DNA of 64,000 bases from Marthasterias glacialis (taxonomy: Eukaryota; Echinodermata; Asteroidea; Forcipulatida; Asteriidae). A program made the translations under genes and the position numbers. Under the pieces are notes generated by a model. It made no database searches. It was not told where the DNA came from and saw only the letters and a list, made by a program, of their open reading frames with translations. Below are positions 35,755 to 49,100 of the stretch, one piece after another. Each line of letters opens with the position of its first letter. The first letter of the stretch is position 1. The DNA is taken from positions 5,146,001-5,210,000 of the forward strand of contig OU452224.1 in the NCBI GenBank assembly GCA_911728455.2, given 5' to 3'.

Positions 35755-36600
35755 AACTTACTTTGCCCAACAGGGGCTAGTTGTAGGTTTGTTATTACCC
35801 AACAGGGGCTAATGGTGGGTGAAGGTGGGAAATCATAAGTGCCTAGTTTTGGCCACTTTGTCACCTGTACATCCTTTTACTAATAATAGGGTCTGGTGGT
35901 GGATGTAGTGTGTGGTTCAATAGGGGCTGGTGTTACACACTGTCTATAAATCACTTTGCCCAATAGGGGCTACATTGGTGGATGGTGTTGGTACATGTAT
36001 ATCACTTTGGCCAACAAGGGAAAGTGAGGGCAACTTTGTCACTGCGTACATCTGTTTGCCCAATAGGGGCTATATTGGTGGATGTTGTTGGTACATGTAC
36101 ATCTGTTTGCCCAACATTGCCCAGTGAGAGCAACTTTGTCACTGCGTACATCTGTTTGCCCAACAGGGGCTAAACTGGTGGATGTTGTTGGTACATGTAT
36201 ATCACTTTGCCCAACATTGCCCAGTGAGGGCAACTTTGCCACTTTGTACATCTGTTTGCCCAATAGGGGCTGTAGAAGGTGAATGAAGGAGGGAAAGAAA
36301 CAGGGACTATACCAAGTGTGATTGTGTATAATGTACATTCATTTGCCTAAAACAGTGGTAATTAAGGGTGTATCCAAATTTGATGTACCGTACTAAGAGG
36401 GGCAAGTGTTGGAGTCTGTAAATCACTCTACCCATAGGGGCCACTGGTGATTTCAGTTTGTAAATCAACAGATTTTCACTCAATAGAAAGTAAGACTGCG
36501 TATTAATCACTTCTCTTATATGGGGGGGGGGGCCTTGTGTTGGGTTCATAGAGAGCAAACTTAATAAAACACATTACCTAACGGGCTTAGTGGACACTTT
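35755..36600. repeat. Minisatellite built on TTTGCCCAAYAGGGGCT
   Basis: The word TTTGCCCAA(T/C)AGGGGCT recurs about eight times, in places followed by GGTGGATG(T/G)TGTTGGTACATGTA and GCAACTTTGTCACTGCGTACA. In the central part (35950-36270) the spacing is about 60 and 115 bp. Towards both edges the units decay. Open frames across it follow from the repeat. Confidence 0.85.
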
Positions 36601-36903
36601 AATTTGTCCATTTGGGACTAGTTGGTGGGAACGAGGCTGGGCAATACCAAGCACGGGTGAATAAGACAATGTCCTGAAAGTTCTTCACATTATTTAAAGT
36701 GTCATTAAATACAAAGTGAAATGCATTGTGCTTTACTGGCTATTGTGATAACTAATTAACAAGCACATTGTTTTCTGATATTGATTTATATCTATATATT
36801 TATTACTGCAAAATTGCTGCTAATTCTCATTCAAGTAAATGTGAAGAACTCTCAGGACTATAATTCTACCAGGTACAACCCTACTATCAGTTTAAGGACT
36901 AAC

Positions 36904-37261
36904 CAGGCTTGGGGTAGTACAAAAGAAGGTAAATATTACCAACACGGTTGGTAATAAAGACTGTTTCTAAAATGATTTGCTGACTTCATTAAATGCTTTT
37001 ATCAATCACAAAATAAATGTGCAGTTTTTAGTTTCAGACCGACATTTCTTTGATCTGAGGGTTAATTATGAATTTCAATTCATTCTTTGATTTTGATTTG
37101 GGGGGTTATGACAAGTTCAGTCTTAAGGTTATTGGTTTCTTCAAAACCTTCACTGGTTGAAAGCAGTGATAAAAAGCTAATCCCAAAGGACTGTTTGTAC
37201 TTTTGAGTCTGACTTGTAAATACTGTACTTAAACATGAACCACCTAAGTACCCCAAGCCTG
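36904..37261. mobile_element. Possible MITE of 358 bp
   Basis: CAGGCTTGGGGTA at 36904-36916 is exactly inverted at 37249-37261. The flanks do not show a duplication. Confidence 0.45.
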
Positions 37262-38428
37262 AATTAAAAGTTTAAGGTTGCCTACATCTTGCAAAATTCA
37301 GTCAAGGCATTGACCATTCAAATAAAGAAACCTCTATATGAGGATTTTCTGTTACACTTTAAGTTCATCAAAGAGTCTTCACATGTACAATCATGTACAG
37401 GTTTACTGGATGTTAAGATGTTGACACTTAATGCTTTGGACATAAAGCCTCATAGTGCATTGCTTCCTTCATTTGCTGAAGTTTGTGTCATAGTTCTCTT
37501 GGTAGGTCTGACAGTAGCTCCTTGACTAGATTAAGCCCCTCTCTACCCAGGATACGGGTATCATTGAGGGTAGTGTTTGCATGACTAAAATCTGCTACTG
37601 TTATGTATCTATACCCCACTAAGGGTATCTAGGTGGACTGTGCCTGCATTATTTTGTAACCCACTTTAGTTTGAGCATCCAGTTGGGCTTTGCCTGCCTG
37701 ATGAATAGCTTCACTGTACCCATGCATTCGGGGGTATTTCAGGCATGTCTTTGCATGTATTATCAGCGAGGATTTGGACTGGATACTACTATTATGTGAC
37801 ACTGTGTTACATATTACTGTGTTGATTTTCAGCAACAATCTGTATCGTAATCAGATGACCGGTGGCCATCTCGGTTTGCTTCAACACACACACAAGATTA
37901 AGAATAAGTCACTCATCTTAGATATAGTCTGGTGTCTTACTGAGAGGTCACTGTAATGACTGAGTTCTGGGATTTTGACAGCAACTGTAGTGTTACTTCT
38001 TGTGAAAAACTTCATTGAAAGTCAAGATCATTGTTCTGATGATTTAAGATATTTATATAGTATTTCTTATTACTAAAGAAACACACTGGTCTCCATTTAA
38101 AACCCTAAGAGCTTGGTCAATGCCTTGATTGGTATTCAACCCTAACATGCTTGGTATTGCCTTTGATTGAAGACTATCAGTGCATGGCTGAGGATGTATA
38201 GTTACAGTACATGAATTCCTACTTCAATTAAAGTTACCATGGACCCGTCTAACAGGACTGGGACCCGTGTCTAACACCACAGTTTCCATCAATACTGAGG
38301 GACCCACCACATCGTCCCATGTGCAGCCCTAGTTATAGTATGGTGCTCTACCTTTGCACACCAGGCCATCCATCTACAGTAATTTAAAAGAGTTTGGCAC
38401 CCCAACATTTTCCCAATGATGGGATCAG

Positions 38429-38484
38429 TTTACAGTTTGGCCAGGAACTGCCATGGTTTTACAGTTTGGCCAGGAACTGCCATG
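38429..38484. repeat. 29-bp tandem duplication
   Basis: ACAGTTTGGCCAGGAACTGC occurs twice, 29 bp apart. GCCAGGAACTGGC-like symmetry is present in each unit. Confidence 0.85.
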
Positions 38485-39900
38485 ATTATACATAGATGTG
38501 TAGCACAAACCTTCCCCATTATTGGAGACTAAGTATTTTCATTTCAAAAATACTTTTTTCTGACCTTTTACATTTCAGCTAAAATATGCTGACATCTTTG
38601 GAGTTACAAGTTAAAATAGTTTACTCTGCCACCGGAAATGGATCCTTATCCACGGTAAGCCATTTTGAATTTGTCTAGCATTCAAGTCTATGAGAATCAC
38701 ATTGAGGCTCAAGTCTCAAATAGACAGCTGCCTTTCTCAATCTGTGATTCTTGTCATGGTGATAACTGACAAGACAGTTTGGGTATTTTTAGCACTGCAA
38801 TGACATGCAGGATAGAAGTGAACCCATTTTAAGTTCTCTTGTCTTGAAATAGTGAAATAGATTTTTGAACTACATGAAAAGCAGTTCTGTTTTCGTTTTT
38901 GGTGCATTTTTAAAACATCTTGTATCAACAGTTTCAACAGTTTTGTCTGTAGAAAATTGGTCTTTTTCATCAAACCAAGATACTGAGGAGTATCCAGTTG
39001 GGTTTGAAGATTCTTTGTTAACATCATTTGGACATTTTTTTTCACAGAACCTAGATTTCTCTCTTCAGTAAGAGATACTTTAAATAAACTTAAGTTTCTT
39101 GCAAAATATGCAAACATCAGTTTAGATGTTATCCATTCTCATTGAGAATGGTTTAGCCTCTTACCTAGGATTTATTTTTTAGCAAACTGAAATTCTGCAG
39201 AAAGTATGTTTTCCATTCGATAGTATTATTTTTAGCAGTAGGGGAGTTTTTTATTTTGAATTAGAAGTAGCATTTTCTAAGTGCTATTGGTAAAATGGCA
39301 ACCATTTCAATCCTAATTTGAGGATACTTTAGCATCTTGTTTGCTTCATGCTAACACATTTTCACTTTTTTGACTTTCAATACACATTTTGTTGGGAAGA
39401 TTTTTAAATTTTTTGTCAACAAAATTTTGGAAATAGTTCATTTTCTTCTTCATTCACTAATATCTTATTCATTTGTTAGAATACACATGGTTGATTTTCA
39501 TTCTATGAAAGTTTGAAAAGTTAACACACTCTTGCAAAGATTGTTTGTTTTTAAAAACATTTTTACTTCATTGTTTTGAAAAGCCGTTGTTCACTGTTTG
39601 TGCTGATGAATTTGTTTTTCCGATTTTGATTAACTTTGCATGGATTTATGTTTGCTTTCCCAAAGATTGACTATTGCTCTATTTTAGTGTAAATTTTCCT
39701 TGAAATTACAAAACTTGATTTTTGGAACACAAAGCAGAGAGGTTTTATGTTTAGACAGTGATCGTTCAACAATTGATTGGCTGGCTGAATTATAGTGACC
39801 AAAATCTTTTAGTATGACAAACATCTCAGAAATACTATACACAAATGTACATTTGCAGATATTCCATTCTCACGGATCAAAATACCATGATGCAACAATT
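38485..39900. other. AT-rich stretch without a supported gene
   Basis: A 76-nt island at 38579-38654 has an acceptor and a donor but stops in all frames. See the rejected list. Confidence 0.35.
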
Positions 39901-40134
39901 ACTCCTGAAATGTACAGTTCAGAGGAGACTTGAAGGCATTTCTTCCATGTGCAATCCCTGGAATGGAAGATGGACACATCCTCCTCTGTGGAAAGAAAAC
40001 TGGTTATTATAGTTCAAAGGATCCTTACCATGTTGTAGCCAACTGTGGGTCTTTGATTCATCCAGACCGCCAAGGATTGGGAAGGTTGACACATCACAAA
40101 CAGCCAAACACCTGCAAATGCAGACAGAGAGCAA

Positions 40135-40212
40135 CTCACCGACCAGCCTGCCGACACCTGCGGGCGGGGAACACTTGTGCGAGCACCAGGATGGCTTGCA
40201 TGCACCGGGGTG
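40135..40212 (-). repeat. Inverted partner of 30077-30165
   Basis: The same GC-rich words as at 30077-30165, on the other strand. It overlaps the first unit of the following repeat family. Confidence 0.8.
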
Positions 40213-41310
40213 CCAAAGAGGGGAGGGGATACATTCATTTGCTGTTGGTAAAATACATTGATATGTTTCCATTAGTAACAGAATTGTTCACTGGCAAAGA
40301 TGGGCAATTAAATGTGTAGTTGCTGATTTTGAAATGTAAAAGGAAGATCCAGAATATAGATGTCAGCTTTTGAAGACAATTTGTCAATGCTGCTAAGAAG
40401 TTAAAATGTGGTGTACAAGATTGGCTAATGTACTTCAGAAAAGTTTTTGTAGAAAACAAAATACATGAAATGCAACGTGAGAGTGTAAATTGAGATTTTG
40501 TCTCTTATACCTATCAGTCTAGTAAAAACAAAGAGATCCATTTGGCCTCATCAATGTCAATGTATAACAACTAGGTTAGAGATGTAAACATTTTGTGAAA
40601 ATGCTTTTTTCTTATTGAATGGCTTGCATGCACCAGGGTGCCATTTTGAGCGATGTTGGTAAAATATAAAAAATAAAAGATACTCAACTAATAACAGAAT
40701 AGTTCACTGGAAAAGATGTTCAAAATAAATGTTGATTTTAAAATGTAAAAGGAAGATCCAGAATTTAGATGTCAGCTTTCAAGAACAATTCGTTCATGCT
40801 GCTAAAGAGATACAGTGATGTTTTTTGCATGAAGGCCTTTTTTTTTAGAGTGTTTGTAAAAGTGAGAAAAACAGAAAGAAAAAAACAACAACAATTACTC
40901 AGCTATTACTGGGACAACAATCACATCAGCTTTTCCAGCCATTGTGTTGTACATGTAAGTTATATAAGATAGTTTGCACCGTAAATGCTTGAAATTTTTA
41001 GTCTAAGTTTTGAGTTCTGAAGTACATTTTCAGCCAATCTTCTACCTGATTACCAACAGACGTTATAGACTCACCCTCCACTCTCTAATCAACTAACTAA
41101 ATTACTTTACGATCTTTAAGATTGACCAGCCTCTCACAAAAATGCTTCCTTACTTTTACATTTCACATAAAATTTGAAAAAGATTAGAAGTATAAATTTG
41201 TTTAAGTGAGGATGGTAATGGGCAAAATGTGTGTCATTATTGATTTTGGAATGTAAAAGGAAGATCCAGAATTAAGATGTCAGCTTTTGAGGACATTTCA
41301 TTCATGCTTG
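40189..41310 (+). repeat. Three diverged copies of a 200-bp block
   Basis: Blocks at 40189-40405, 40617-40805 and 41210-41310 share ATGGCTTGCATGCACC (first two) and ATGTAAAAGGAAGATCCAGA followed by TAGATGTCAGCTTT-like words (all three). Spacing is irregular (about 410-510 bp). They look like an old tandem duplication. Confidence 0.75.
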
Positions 41311-42353
41311 CTTATTGGCTTTGTAAAAAGCATTTGAATACTCTGTGACCACACCTTAGACTTTTTAACTTGTCACATGAACAATTATTCTCAATTGATT
41401 AAAATCTTTTTTGATATTTCTTGTTTTTGTTTTCAGTGACTTGATTTTTGAAAGTTCAGGATTTTGTGAGAGGCTGTTCTTAGCATTATTTATAACTACA
41501 ATTACTAGTTACACTCTGTTCATGCATGAATTCCTAGGTGCTACATTGACTTGGATGCACATCATTTGAAAGTCAAATCCAACAAGATTATTGAAACAAC
41601 TCCTGTACTATTCTATTATGGGTCTTTCAAGTCACAAACACTAACTGGTTGAATTATTGTGAAGTACCTTAAATCTACTTTACTTTAACATGAGCTTTCT
41701 TCTCATGAAGCAAGCTTAGAGGATTTGCATGGTGCATGAAGTAAGAACTGAGTAGGTTTAATAATAGCAACTATATGAATTAAGTCTCTATCAGGAAAAA
41801 GTGTTGATTCTCAAGAGAACCAGAGGGCTGACATGTTGTAGAATCTTGACATTTCTAAAGAAAGTGCTTTGCTCAGCTTCCTGTCTTTGTTCATGGTTCT
41901 TAGTCGTATATTTCGATGACTTTAAAACTTTACATGTCAATCACCATTGACTGCAGCTTCACATATGTTTCTTGTTTGTGTAAAAAAACAAACTATGTTA
42001 GGGAGAGCTGACAAAGTATAAATACTATTTTCCCTAATTCCATACATTTAGTTCACTAGATGGTTTTAGTGAAAGGCTAATAATTTAGTACTCTAACTTG
42101 ATGGTTTAAGGAGAAGCTGTTGACAACTTATTTTGAAATACCTTTTCAGTTGTAGTCCTTCATTTTTTTCTGCACTTGGATTTTAGGATGTTAAAAGTAT
42201 TGGCAAATATTTAGCAATAGTGTTTATTTTAATTCTATCTCTTTTAATACACTTGTTGGTTTTATAAATATTGTAAAAAAAAAATTATTAGTAATACAAT
42301 TTCTCCTAGTAAAACCCTTGTACTACACTAATCCTATATCATGCATGAACAGA

Positions 42354-42545
42354 TGACTATACTCTCTAAGTGTAAAAGAGTAAAAATTTCACTCTCTTGT
42401 CCGAGTTGTGTCATTTTGGCTCTGTTGAGAGTGACACTCACTGTGCATAACTTATTTTGAGTGAAATTGGAACAAACTTCACTCTGATTAAAGTTGAAAA
42501 TACTTGGCTTCTACTGAAAAAACCTTGTCTGCCACATAACTCTAT
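42354..42545 (+). mobile_element. 190-bp MITE, copy 1
   Basis: It starts ATACTCTCTAAGTGTAAAA and aligns in inverted orientation, over its whole length, with 51419-51605. The conserved middle has GACACTCACTGTGCAT and GAGTGAAATTG. The right end is degraded (ACATAACTCTATG). Confidence 0.65.
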
Positions 42546-43987
42546 GCTGGAGTGGTATGGCAGACAAATCAAGTGTTTTTTTCACTCTTTTACATTTAAA
42601 GAGAACCTGAATTTTACATTTCTACTTCAAACTTATTTGAAAAAGATTTCGTCACCATTTTCACAATCAGACAACTCACCCCATGCAGCCAAACTTTTAT
42701 GTTTTAAGAAAACTGTTTTTGAAGTTTTTGAAACCATTGGTTGGGAGAGTGTTAGTCACTTTAACTTTGACATTTGACAAAACATGAAATCGAAGATCTT
42801 GAAGTTGTGCAAAAAGGTTGTTATTTTTATCATAACAGATCTAATTAATGAGTGATTAATTGTTTAACAAGATTTTCTCTTCAAAAAAACTTGTTAACTT
42901 GTCAGACAGATTGTCTTCCTGAAACTCAAAAGCCAGAGCACTTGGTTTTTGCCACTGTGCACGCACTAAGTATTTCAATCATTATAAGATTTAGGCAAGT
43001 TGAAAACTTTCTGTTTGTAAAAATTCCATGTAGTTTCATGACTTGAAAACGTGGGGGAAATTTTGATGTGTATGAAACCATCAAACATCTGTAAAAGTTT
43101 GTTTGCAATTGTTAAAAATCTGTTTACAAATTTGTCTGTTCTTGAAAACAATGACGGTAATATAAATATTGAAGACAGTAACCCCCCTGACTATCCAATT
43201 CTTTTTACTTATAAACAGTAACATTGCTTCAAAGATTTGTAGATACTATACAAACGTTCTGGTCCGAAGAGTATGATGTAAATGTGGGTTCAGAAATGCC
43301 TCTAGCCTTGCATATACTAATGTCTTTATTCATGTCCAAATTGTTCAGAGTTTCCTTGCTGGAATCAAACTAGAAGCATGGGTTGATGATGTTTCAGTGT
43401 TCAGGAAATCCTTGCAGAAATGATGTAGATCTCCTGTAGACCTCCTGTTTCATACATTTACAGTCTGTGAAGTCCTTGAGTCTGCAAATAATACACAAGG
43501 AAATGAACTGAACTATTAACAAAGGTAGATGTGGTGTTCATGGTCATTTGTATCAAATTAGAACCAAACATGAAATACTTGGCTCAAATATTGATTAAGA
43601 AGTGCATTTAAGTCTCAAATGGACTAGGCGACTTCACTTGTGTTCAAATGACGGTTTAAATTTACACACATAAAAACTTTTATAAAATGACCAAAATCAT
43701 TGAAATTAATTTGTGCCTTTTCTATCTTTCCTTTTAAGGAAATGTCCATGTTGTCAAAATTTTCATTTTGTGAACAAAACCCTTTTTTCAGGTTTACTCT
43801 CAGATTTCTCATAAAAGTAAGATGTTTGATTTAGTGATTTGTTTCCTGTTAAAGTATGACATTTACAGTATCCCCCACTGTTTTGGTACTTGTTGCAATG
43901 TAAAACATTTCTCAATCGTCAATGGAACGGTCGTTACCATTGTTTAAAATAAATGTCACTGTAACCCTTCTATACCATTATTTCCAG

Positions 43988-44094
43988 GTGAATTTGAATC
44001 AGGAGCCCGGGACTTGCATGAAGTTCCTGGAAGTCAACTTGAAGACATACTTGCGGAGGGAACACCGTGTAGAGAATCTGAAATTAAAGAGAAG
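43988..44094 (+). CDS. Candidate internal coding exon
   Basis: A 107-nt island is bordered by ACCATTATTTCCAG and GTAAAA and is GC-richer than its flanks. Two frames are open. The frame entered with one carried base reads GEFESGARDLHEVPG, then SQLEDILAEGTPCRESEIKE, and exits in phase 0, which fits the only open frame of the exon at 44738. The other frame (containing MKFLEVNLKTYLRREHR) exits in phase 2 and would meet a stop in that next exon. I therefore prefer the first. No domain is recognised in it. Confidence 0.45.
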
Positions 44095-44737
44095 GTAAAA
44101 CAATTTTCAATACCTTTTTATCTTATTTTATTTAGCTGTTAATTAAGTGTACTTAGTTTTATATTTCCATTGTTTTTCCATCACATTACCTCTAAGATGG
44201 TGGTAGGATGAAGTCAGTGCATAAAGGCTGTACAAAGTCCATAAATTAGCAATGTATGGGTTTTGTAAGAGTACATTTATTTATCAACTTGTTTATTTAC
44301 AGTTTTCAATCAATCATACCATTTCCTCAGGCTGTGAGAATTTCATCTAAATAGTTGGTTACATTTGAGACAACAGGTCTACACCAAATATTTTACCAAA
44401 TGCCTTCCCACACAATCAACCTAAAATTAACAGCTACAGACCTACATGGAGACAAGACAGCCAAACTGATGCTTTATCTAAAAAGAAATATCAACTAATG
44501 GTTTTTGGAAGAGTAACTTTACTTCCATTCTGAAGTTTCAATAAACACACCATTCATCTAACTTGTGAAAATACCATCAAAAAAAGTGAAAACATTTCAG
44601 TGAAAATAATGCAAAACTAATCACGCTTTGTCAGGAATTTTGTACACGTTTGTTGTGGTTATTTTGATTGCGGAAATTGAAATAAGCAGAGGTGATTTCT
44701 CAAATGGTCATTTCTTGAATTTGTGAAAGCATTTCAG

Positions 44738-44917
44738 TTAGGAAATGTTTTTCTCGATTTGACAAAAGACATACACAAGCTTGATATGGAAAATTCATTC
44801 AATTCACCACTGTTACTTAGTCTTAGTCATGGGTCAGACAGACTGACTAGTCATATCAAAGGGAAAATATGTTTGGAGATGAGGTTATACGAGGATCATG
44901 GTCATGTAAGAAAAGAG
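44738..44917 (+). CDS. Candidate exon, C-terminal half of a C2 domain
   Basis: The island is exactly 180 nt (60 codons, phase 0 to 0). It lies between AAGCATTTCAG and GTAAGA, and only one frame is open. The translation starts LGNVFLDLTKDI and later has SHIKGKICLEMRLYED. In C2 domains of the Unc13/BAIAP3 and RASA/RASAL families, the FLG turn is followed by a strand (as in DDFLGNVVLRL), a W/P-L loop and a last strand of the type GxICLxxxxxED. The match is by eye. The first half of the domain, with the calcium-binding Asp residues, is not in this exon and I did not find it upstream. The gene cannot be named further. Confidence 0.5.
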
Positions 44918-45671
44918 GTAAGATTTGTTTTCCTAATTTTTTGTTTCACTCCAATCGTTCAGTAGCTCACCAGTAAAATCATCTTGGCATTAAGTCATAG
45001 TGGAAAGAAAGCAGGTAGAAAACTGATGTTTCGCAGCTACATACAAAAGTTGACATCACTCGGTTCATGAGATACCTGTCATGCTTTTTCAGGTTGTTGG
45101 CTGTAAGTCTGTACTTTAGTTGATGGATTTCATCTGTCCAAACATAACAAGAAAAATTGCTGTTGTACAAGCTGCTTTTTCAAAAATGTGAATTCTCCAT
45201 GTAGTTCTCTGTATCTGTAATTTAGTGGAGATCACCATGGAGACAAAGGCTATCAACTGTGCTGCCCATCCTCCATGATCACCCTTTCAAAATGTTACCA
45301 TAGACTTAAATCTTTTTTGTTTACTGCATGTGTAGTTCTGAGCATGCGTACTACTGGTAAGAACCGTGAAAAAGGACCGCTCATAAGTCTCCCATTGTGA
45401 CGTGCAGTCACTATCACGAATCTGATATCATGCAAAAGTTATGACACCCTTTGTTGCCCAGTCACATTTACGAAATGAAACATTCAAATCCAATACATTC
45501 TGATGGAATTGCTTCCCCGTTAGACACATTGCCATAACAGTTAGCACATCAGCAATGCAGTTTTTAAACAATGTAACTGTGACTTTTAAAAAGACTTTTT
45601 GAAAGCAGACAGATAAGAGTTCTTACCAAATTTTACACACAAATTGTACACACATACCTATTTTCATTACA

Positions 45672-46149
45672 GTTGAAGCACATCCTGGTTGTTGAGTTAC
45701 TGCATTTATTCAGTCCTGCTAGATGCTTCACCATATGATATGATGTAAACAGGAGTGCAAGCTGTCCAGAGTACATTGTGCAAGCTGAGCAGAGTCTTAT
45801 GATAGTTTGCAGGCAAACCTGACTGGGGAAACATCAAGTAGTTGGCCATGAGAGGAAAGCTTGGAACTCCACACTGATGTAACTGGTTTACTGCTGATTG
45901 AGAGTCTTGCTGGATATTCTGAGATGCTGAACAGAGTCCTCAAAGACAAGTCTCATTGGGGAACATCCAGGGATGGGGAAACATGGAATTCCACACACAG
46001 CTGCTGGTATAACACTGTTGACTGTGATGATATGTGTAGCACAACAAGTGGGAATGTTCTGAAGTTAACTTCCAGGCACCAGAAAAGCAGATGGACATGG
46101 GAGTAGAAGTAGAACATACACGTATATGTACTTCACACAGCTTGTTCAG
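45672..46149 (+). other. Exon-like island without an open frame
   Basis: An acceptor-like TTTTCATTACAG and a strong donor CAG/GTAAGT at 46149/46150 border about 478 nt that is GC-richer than its flanks. Stops occur in all frames. The words GGGGAAACAT, GGAA(C/T)TCCACAC and ACTG recur at 45815-45880 and 45955-46015, showing an old internal duplication. It may be a non-coding or untranslated exon. Confidence 0.3.
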
Positions 46150-49100
46150 GTAAGTGGTTCAAAATTTATCAATCATGTAGAATGTGTTGAATACTGATGA
46201 AAATGGTTCATGAGAGATTTCAGGCAAACACCATACATGTAGGTGACCAGCCAGCAGATCTGTACAAGATAGTAACCCCTTCAAACTTTCTCAACAATGT
46301 AGTCAGTACTGGTTAAACGTTGCTGGTCAATCAGAGGCAGCAATCGATACATTTTTCAGGCAAACTTGAATACTACTGTCTGCTGAGTCTAATAATGACC
46401 AACATTATTGACTTGGTTGGTAACAGGAAAATACATTCCTTATAAGTCTGTGAGCACTCCTAATCAATTTCACTCCAAATGTTGCAGAAGAGAGTTCAAA
46501 GATTCCTTGCTGATGATGACTTCATTGTGTTTCCTCAAAGGGTTTTCAAATGTAATTGCTTTGCCCATAGTAATTGTCTTTTGTTGTTGAGCTAGACAAG
46601 TTTTTCAAGAAACTGCTTGAAAAAAAGTCACCAAGAAACATTAATCATCCTAGAACAGTTTTTTGGTCAGCACTTACCATCTAGCTTGTTTGGCTATCTT
46701 TTGTTTTAACATCTATTGATACCATACTCTTCATGATCCTGTGGTGAGCTATGGGTGAAGCAAGTAACTTGAATGTCACAGCATCTTTATATAATCTTCT
46801 AGATGGATGAAATTATATGCAAGTGTTGAATACTGTGCTTTTCTATCTCTGGATCATGATTTCATGAAGACACTTATCTCTTAAGCAAGCACAGTGACTT
46901 ATACTGTGCAATATGCTCTGGGTTCATGTGGCGAGTACTGGTTTGGGGGTTTCTGTTGATGTTTAATGTAGATATCTCAGATTCTCGTCTGCAAACACTG
47001 TGAATAAGAATTGAGCAAGTTGTAAAACTTGTTATGGTTTTGTAGTGTAGACGGAGTAGTATTTGGGACTTTTTTGTTTGGTTAGCATCTTGTTGTTTGA
47101 CTGCCAGTCTTTGAACCTTTTACATGTCGTTGCAGTGTGACTCAGCTGTTGCAGTACTCTATTGGTTTATGTGGAAGCACTCAGCCAAAGTTTGAGGGGC
47201 TCTCTTCTTGACTGTTTACACTGGGAGTTTGAGCAGCAAACCTCTCTCTGAGCTATACATGAGATCAATCTGAGTTGAAAGTGCAGTGTATGTTGGTTAC
47301 CTTCTGGGTTTGTGTTCTGAGCAGATCATTTGGGCCTTTGTTAGAATCTACTACTTGATGCAATCCTCCAAGATTTGATCAGTTCAAATTGCTAAAGCTC
47401 CTGGGTCCAATAGTGCCTAGCAGTGCCTTGTCTCTCTGTGATACTTTTATGTATTCAACATGCTTTGTGTAGCTGGTGTCCATCTCATATTCTGTTGCCC
47501 GATGTGTCATGAAGAATGTTGACAAATTAATCTGCAAGAAAGGAAAAGGAGATCAACGATTGAATTATCTATAAGTACACTCTACGTACAGTGACAAATA
47601 AACACATTACTGTTTATAGTGATATTTATGGAAATGAACAATTTTCCGTGGTTAGTCGTTTGTTTCAAATGGGCATTTACACGATTTGTAATGTCGTGCA
47701 TCAAGTGAAATGATCAAGTTGCAGAGTTTGACATAAATAATACACCACAGCGCACAGAACAGATTCAACATAGTGCACATTACCATGAAAGGGTTTAATA
47801 CTACATCTTGGTGGTTTTTGACAAAATTAGGTAATGCTTGTGGAAACATCAATGAAAAACTGATACTGCAGTTTTGAAAATGAATTTATCAGCCAGCTAG
47901 GGCCTGCTTGGCTCCCTCATAAACTGACATATTTGACATATTTGACCAACAAAAATAAAACATGTAACACAACAGGACCGTCAGTGTACACCAATGGTTC
48001 TTTACAAGCTTGCATGTTCAAAAATATTAATTATACAATAAACACCCAAACTACTTTGTAAAATATAACTGACTGCAATTTGAAAGTTCATAATGTAAGT
48101 TCTATGGAAGTTCATAATTTTACCTGAACCTTGCCTCCACAAAAATGCTTTTTGTTAGAAGAAGCTGGAGGATATCTTTGAAAAGTTAAGTAATAAATTT
48201 TATTTAGTGCAAGCATGTGTACATTGTACATTACAAAATGGCCATCATGCAAACAAAGCACAGTTCATGAGGAGTCGACCCTGAACAATGGGGGCGCTAT
48301 TTATTATTAACAATTTAAAAAATCAAATATTATTTTAATTTTTTATCAGCAATTTCAGTGATGATTTACGGAAGTTCTAGATAATTTACACAAAATTTTT
48401 TTAAATAAACATTTCATGTTTTACCTAATAATAAATAGTTCACAATTATTGCATAACCTGGTTCCATTCTGGTGCAGTGCATGCTATGGCATAGTTAGTG
48501 AGAAGTCAGGTTACTTACATGTATGCAAGTAAACATTACATGTCTGGTAAGGAGCACATGGTTTATGTTATGACTTGAAGTGAGAAAGCTGAGCTCAAAA
48601 TCAACCCAGTTTTTCAGGGTAACTATTGTCATAAGTGGTAATGGTTTAAGTGAAGAATTAATTTGTAGGCTTCAGAAGGTTGACAATATTCTGGATAAGT
48701 ATAATAGTTTATTTTATTTTTATTTGATAACTATGTACCGTATATTACTAGCTTTTACAGGGAGGGGTGTTCTTATTAAAGAAAAATAAATACATAAAAA
48801 ACAGTTAAACAGAAAACCATTAACTTCAAGATTAGATTTTTCTTTTTAAGTTTATTATTTTGTTTTAAAAACATAATACAAACTGGTTATGTTTTGTAAA
48901 TTCGACACTTCCAAACAATTATTTAATTATTTGTTTATTTACCTATTTATTTATTTGGAGGGGGAGGTTCATTGTACTGTCTTTTATGAGGGAAAAACAA
49001 GTATTAAAAAAAATAAGAATCTTGCTTTTACAAACAGAAGGATAACATTGTAAGTTTTTCCATTGGAACGAAGATTAGAATGTACATAGTGTCAACTGCA

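Noticed and set aside
38579-38654. A 76-nt island with acceptor TTTCAG and donor GTAAGC and an ATG (MDPYP) near its end
   Set aside because: It could be a first coding exon, but its exit phase does not fit the open frames at 43988, and the short coding part is no evidence on its own.
39930-40319. A 129-codon plus-strand open frame with a DPYHV word
   Set aside because: It overlaps a dispersed and a tandem repeat, and an opposite-strand frame of similar length is open. The short likeness to a C2 motif is probably chance.
43988-44094. The alternative frame of this exon, with MKFLEVNL, which recalls a stretch of Munc13-4 (MKFLEVEL)
   Set aside because: The likeness stops after eight residues, and this frame exits in a phase that hits a stop at the start of the exon at 44738.
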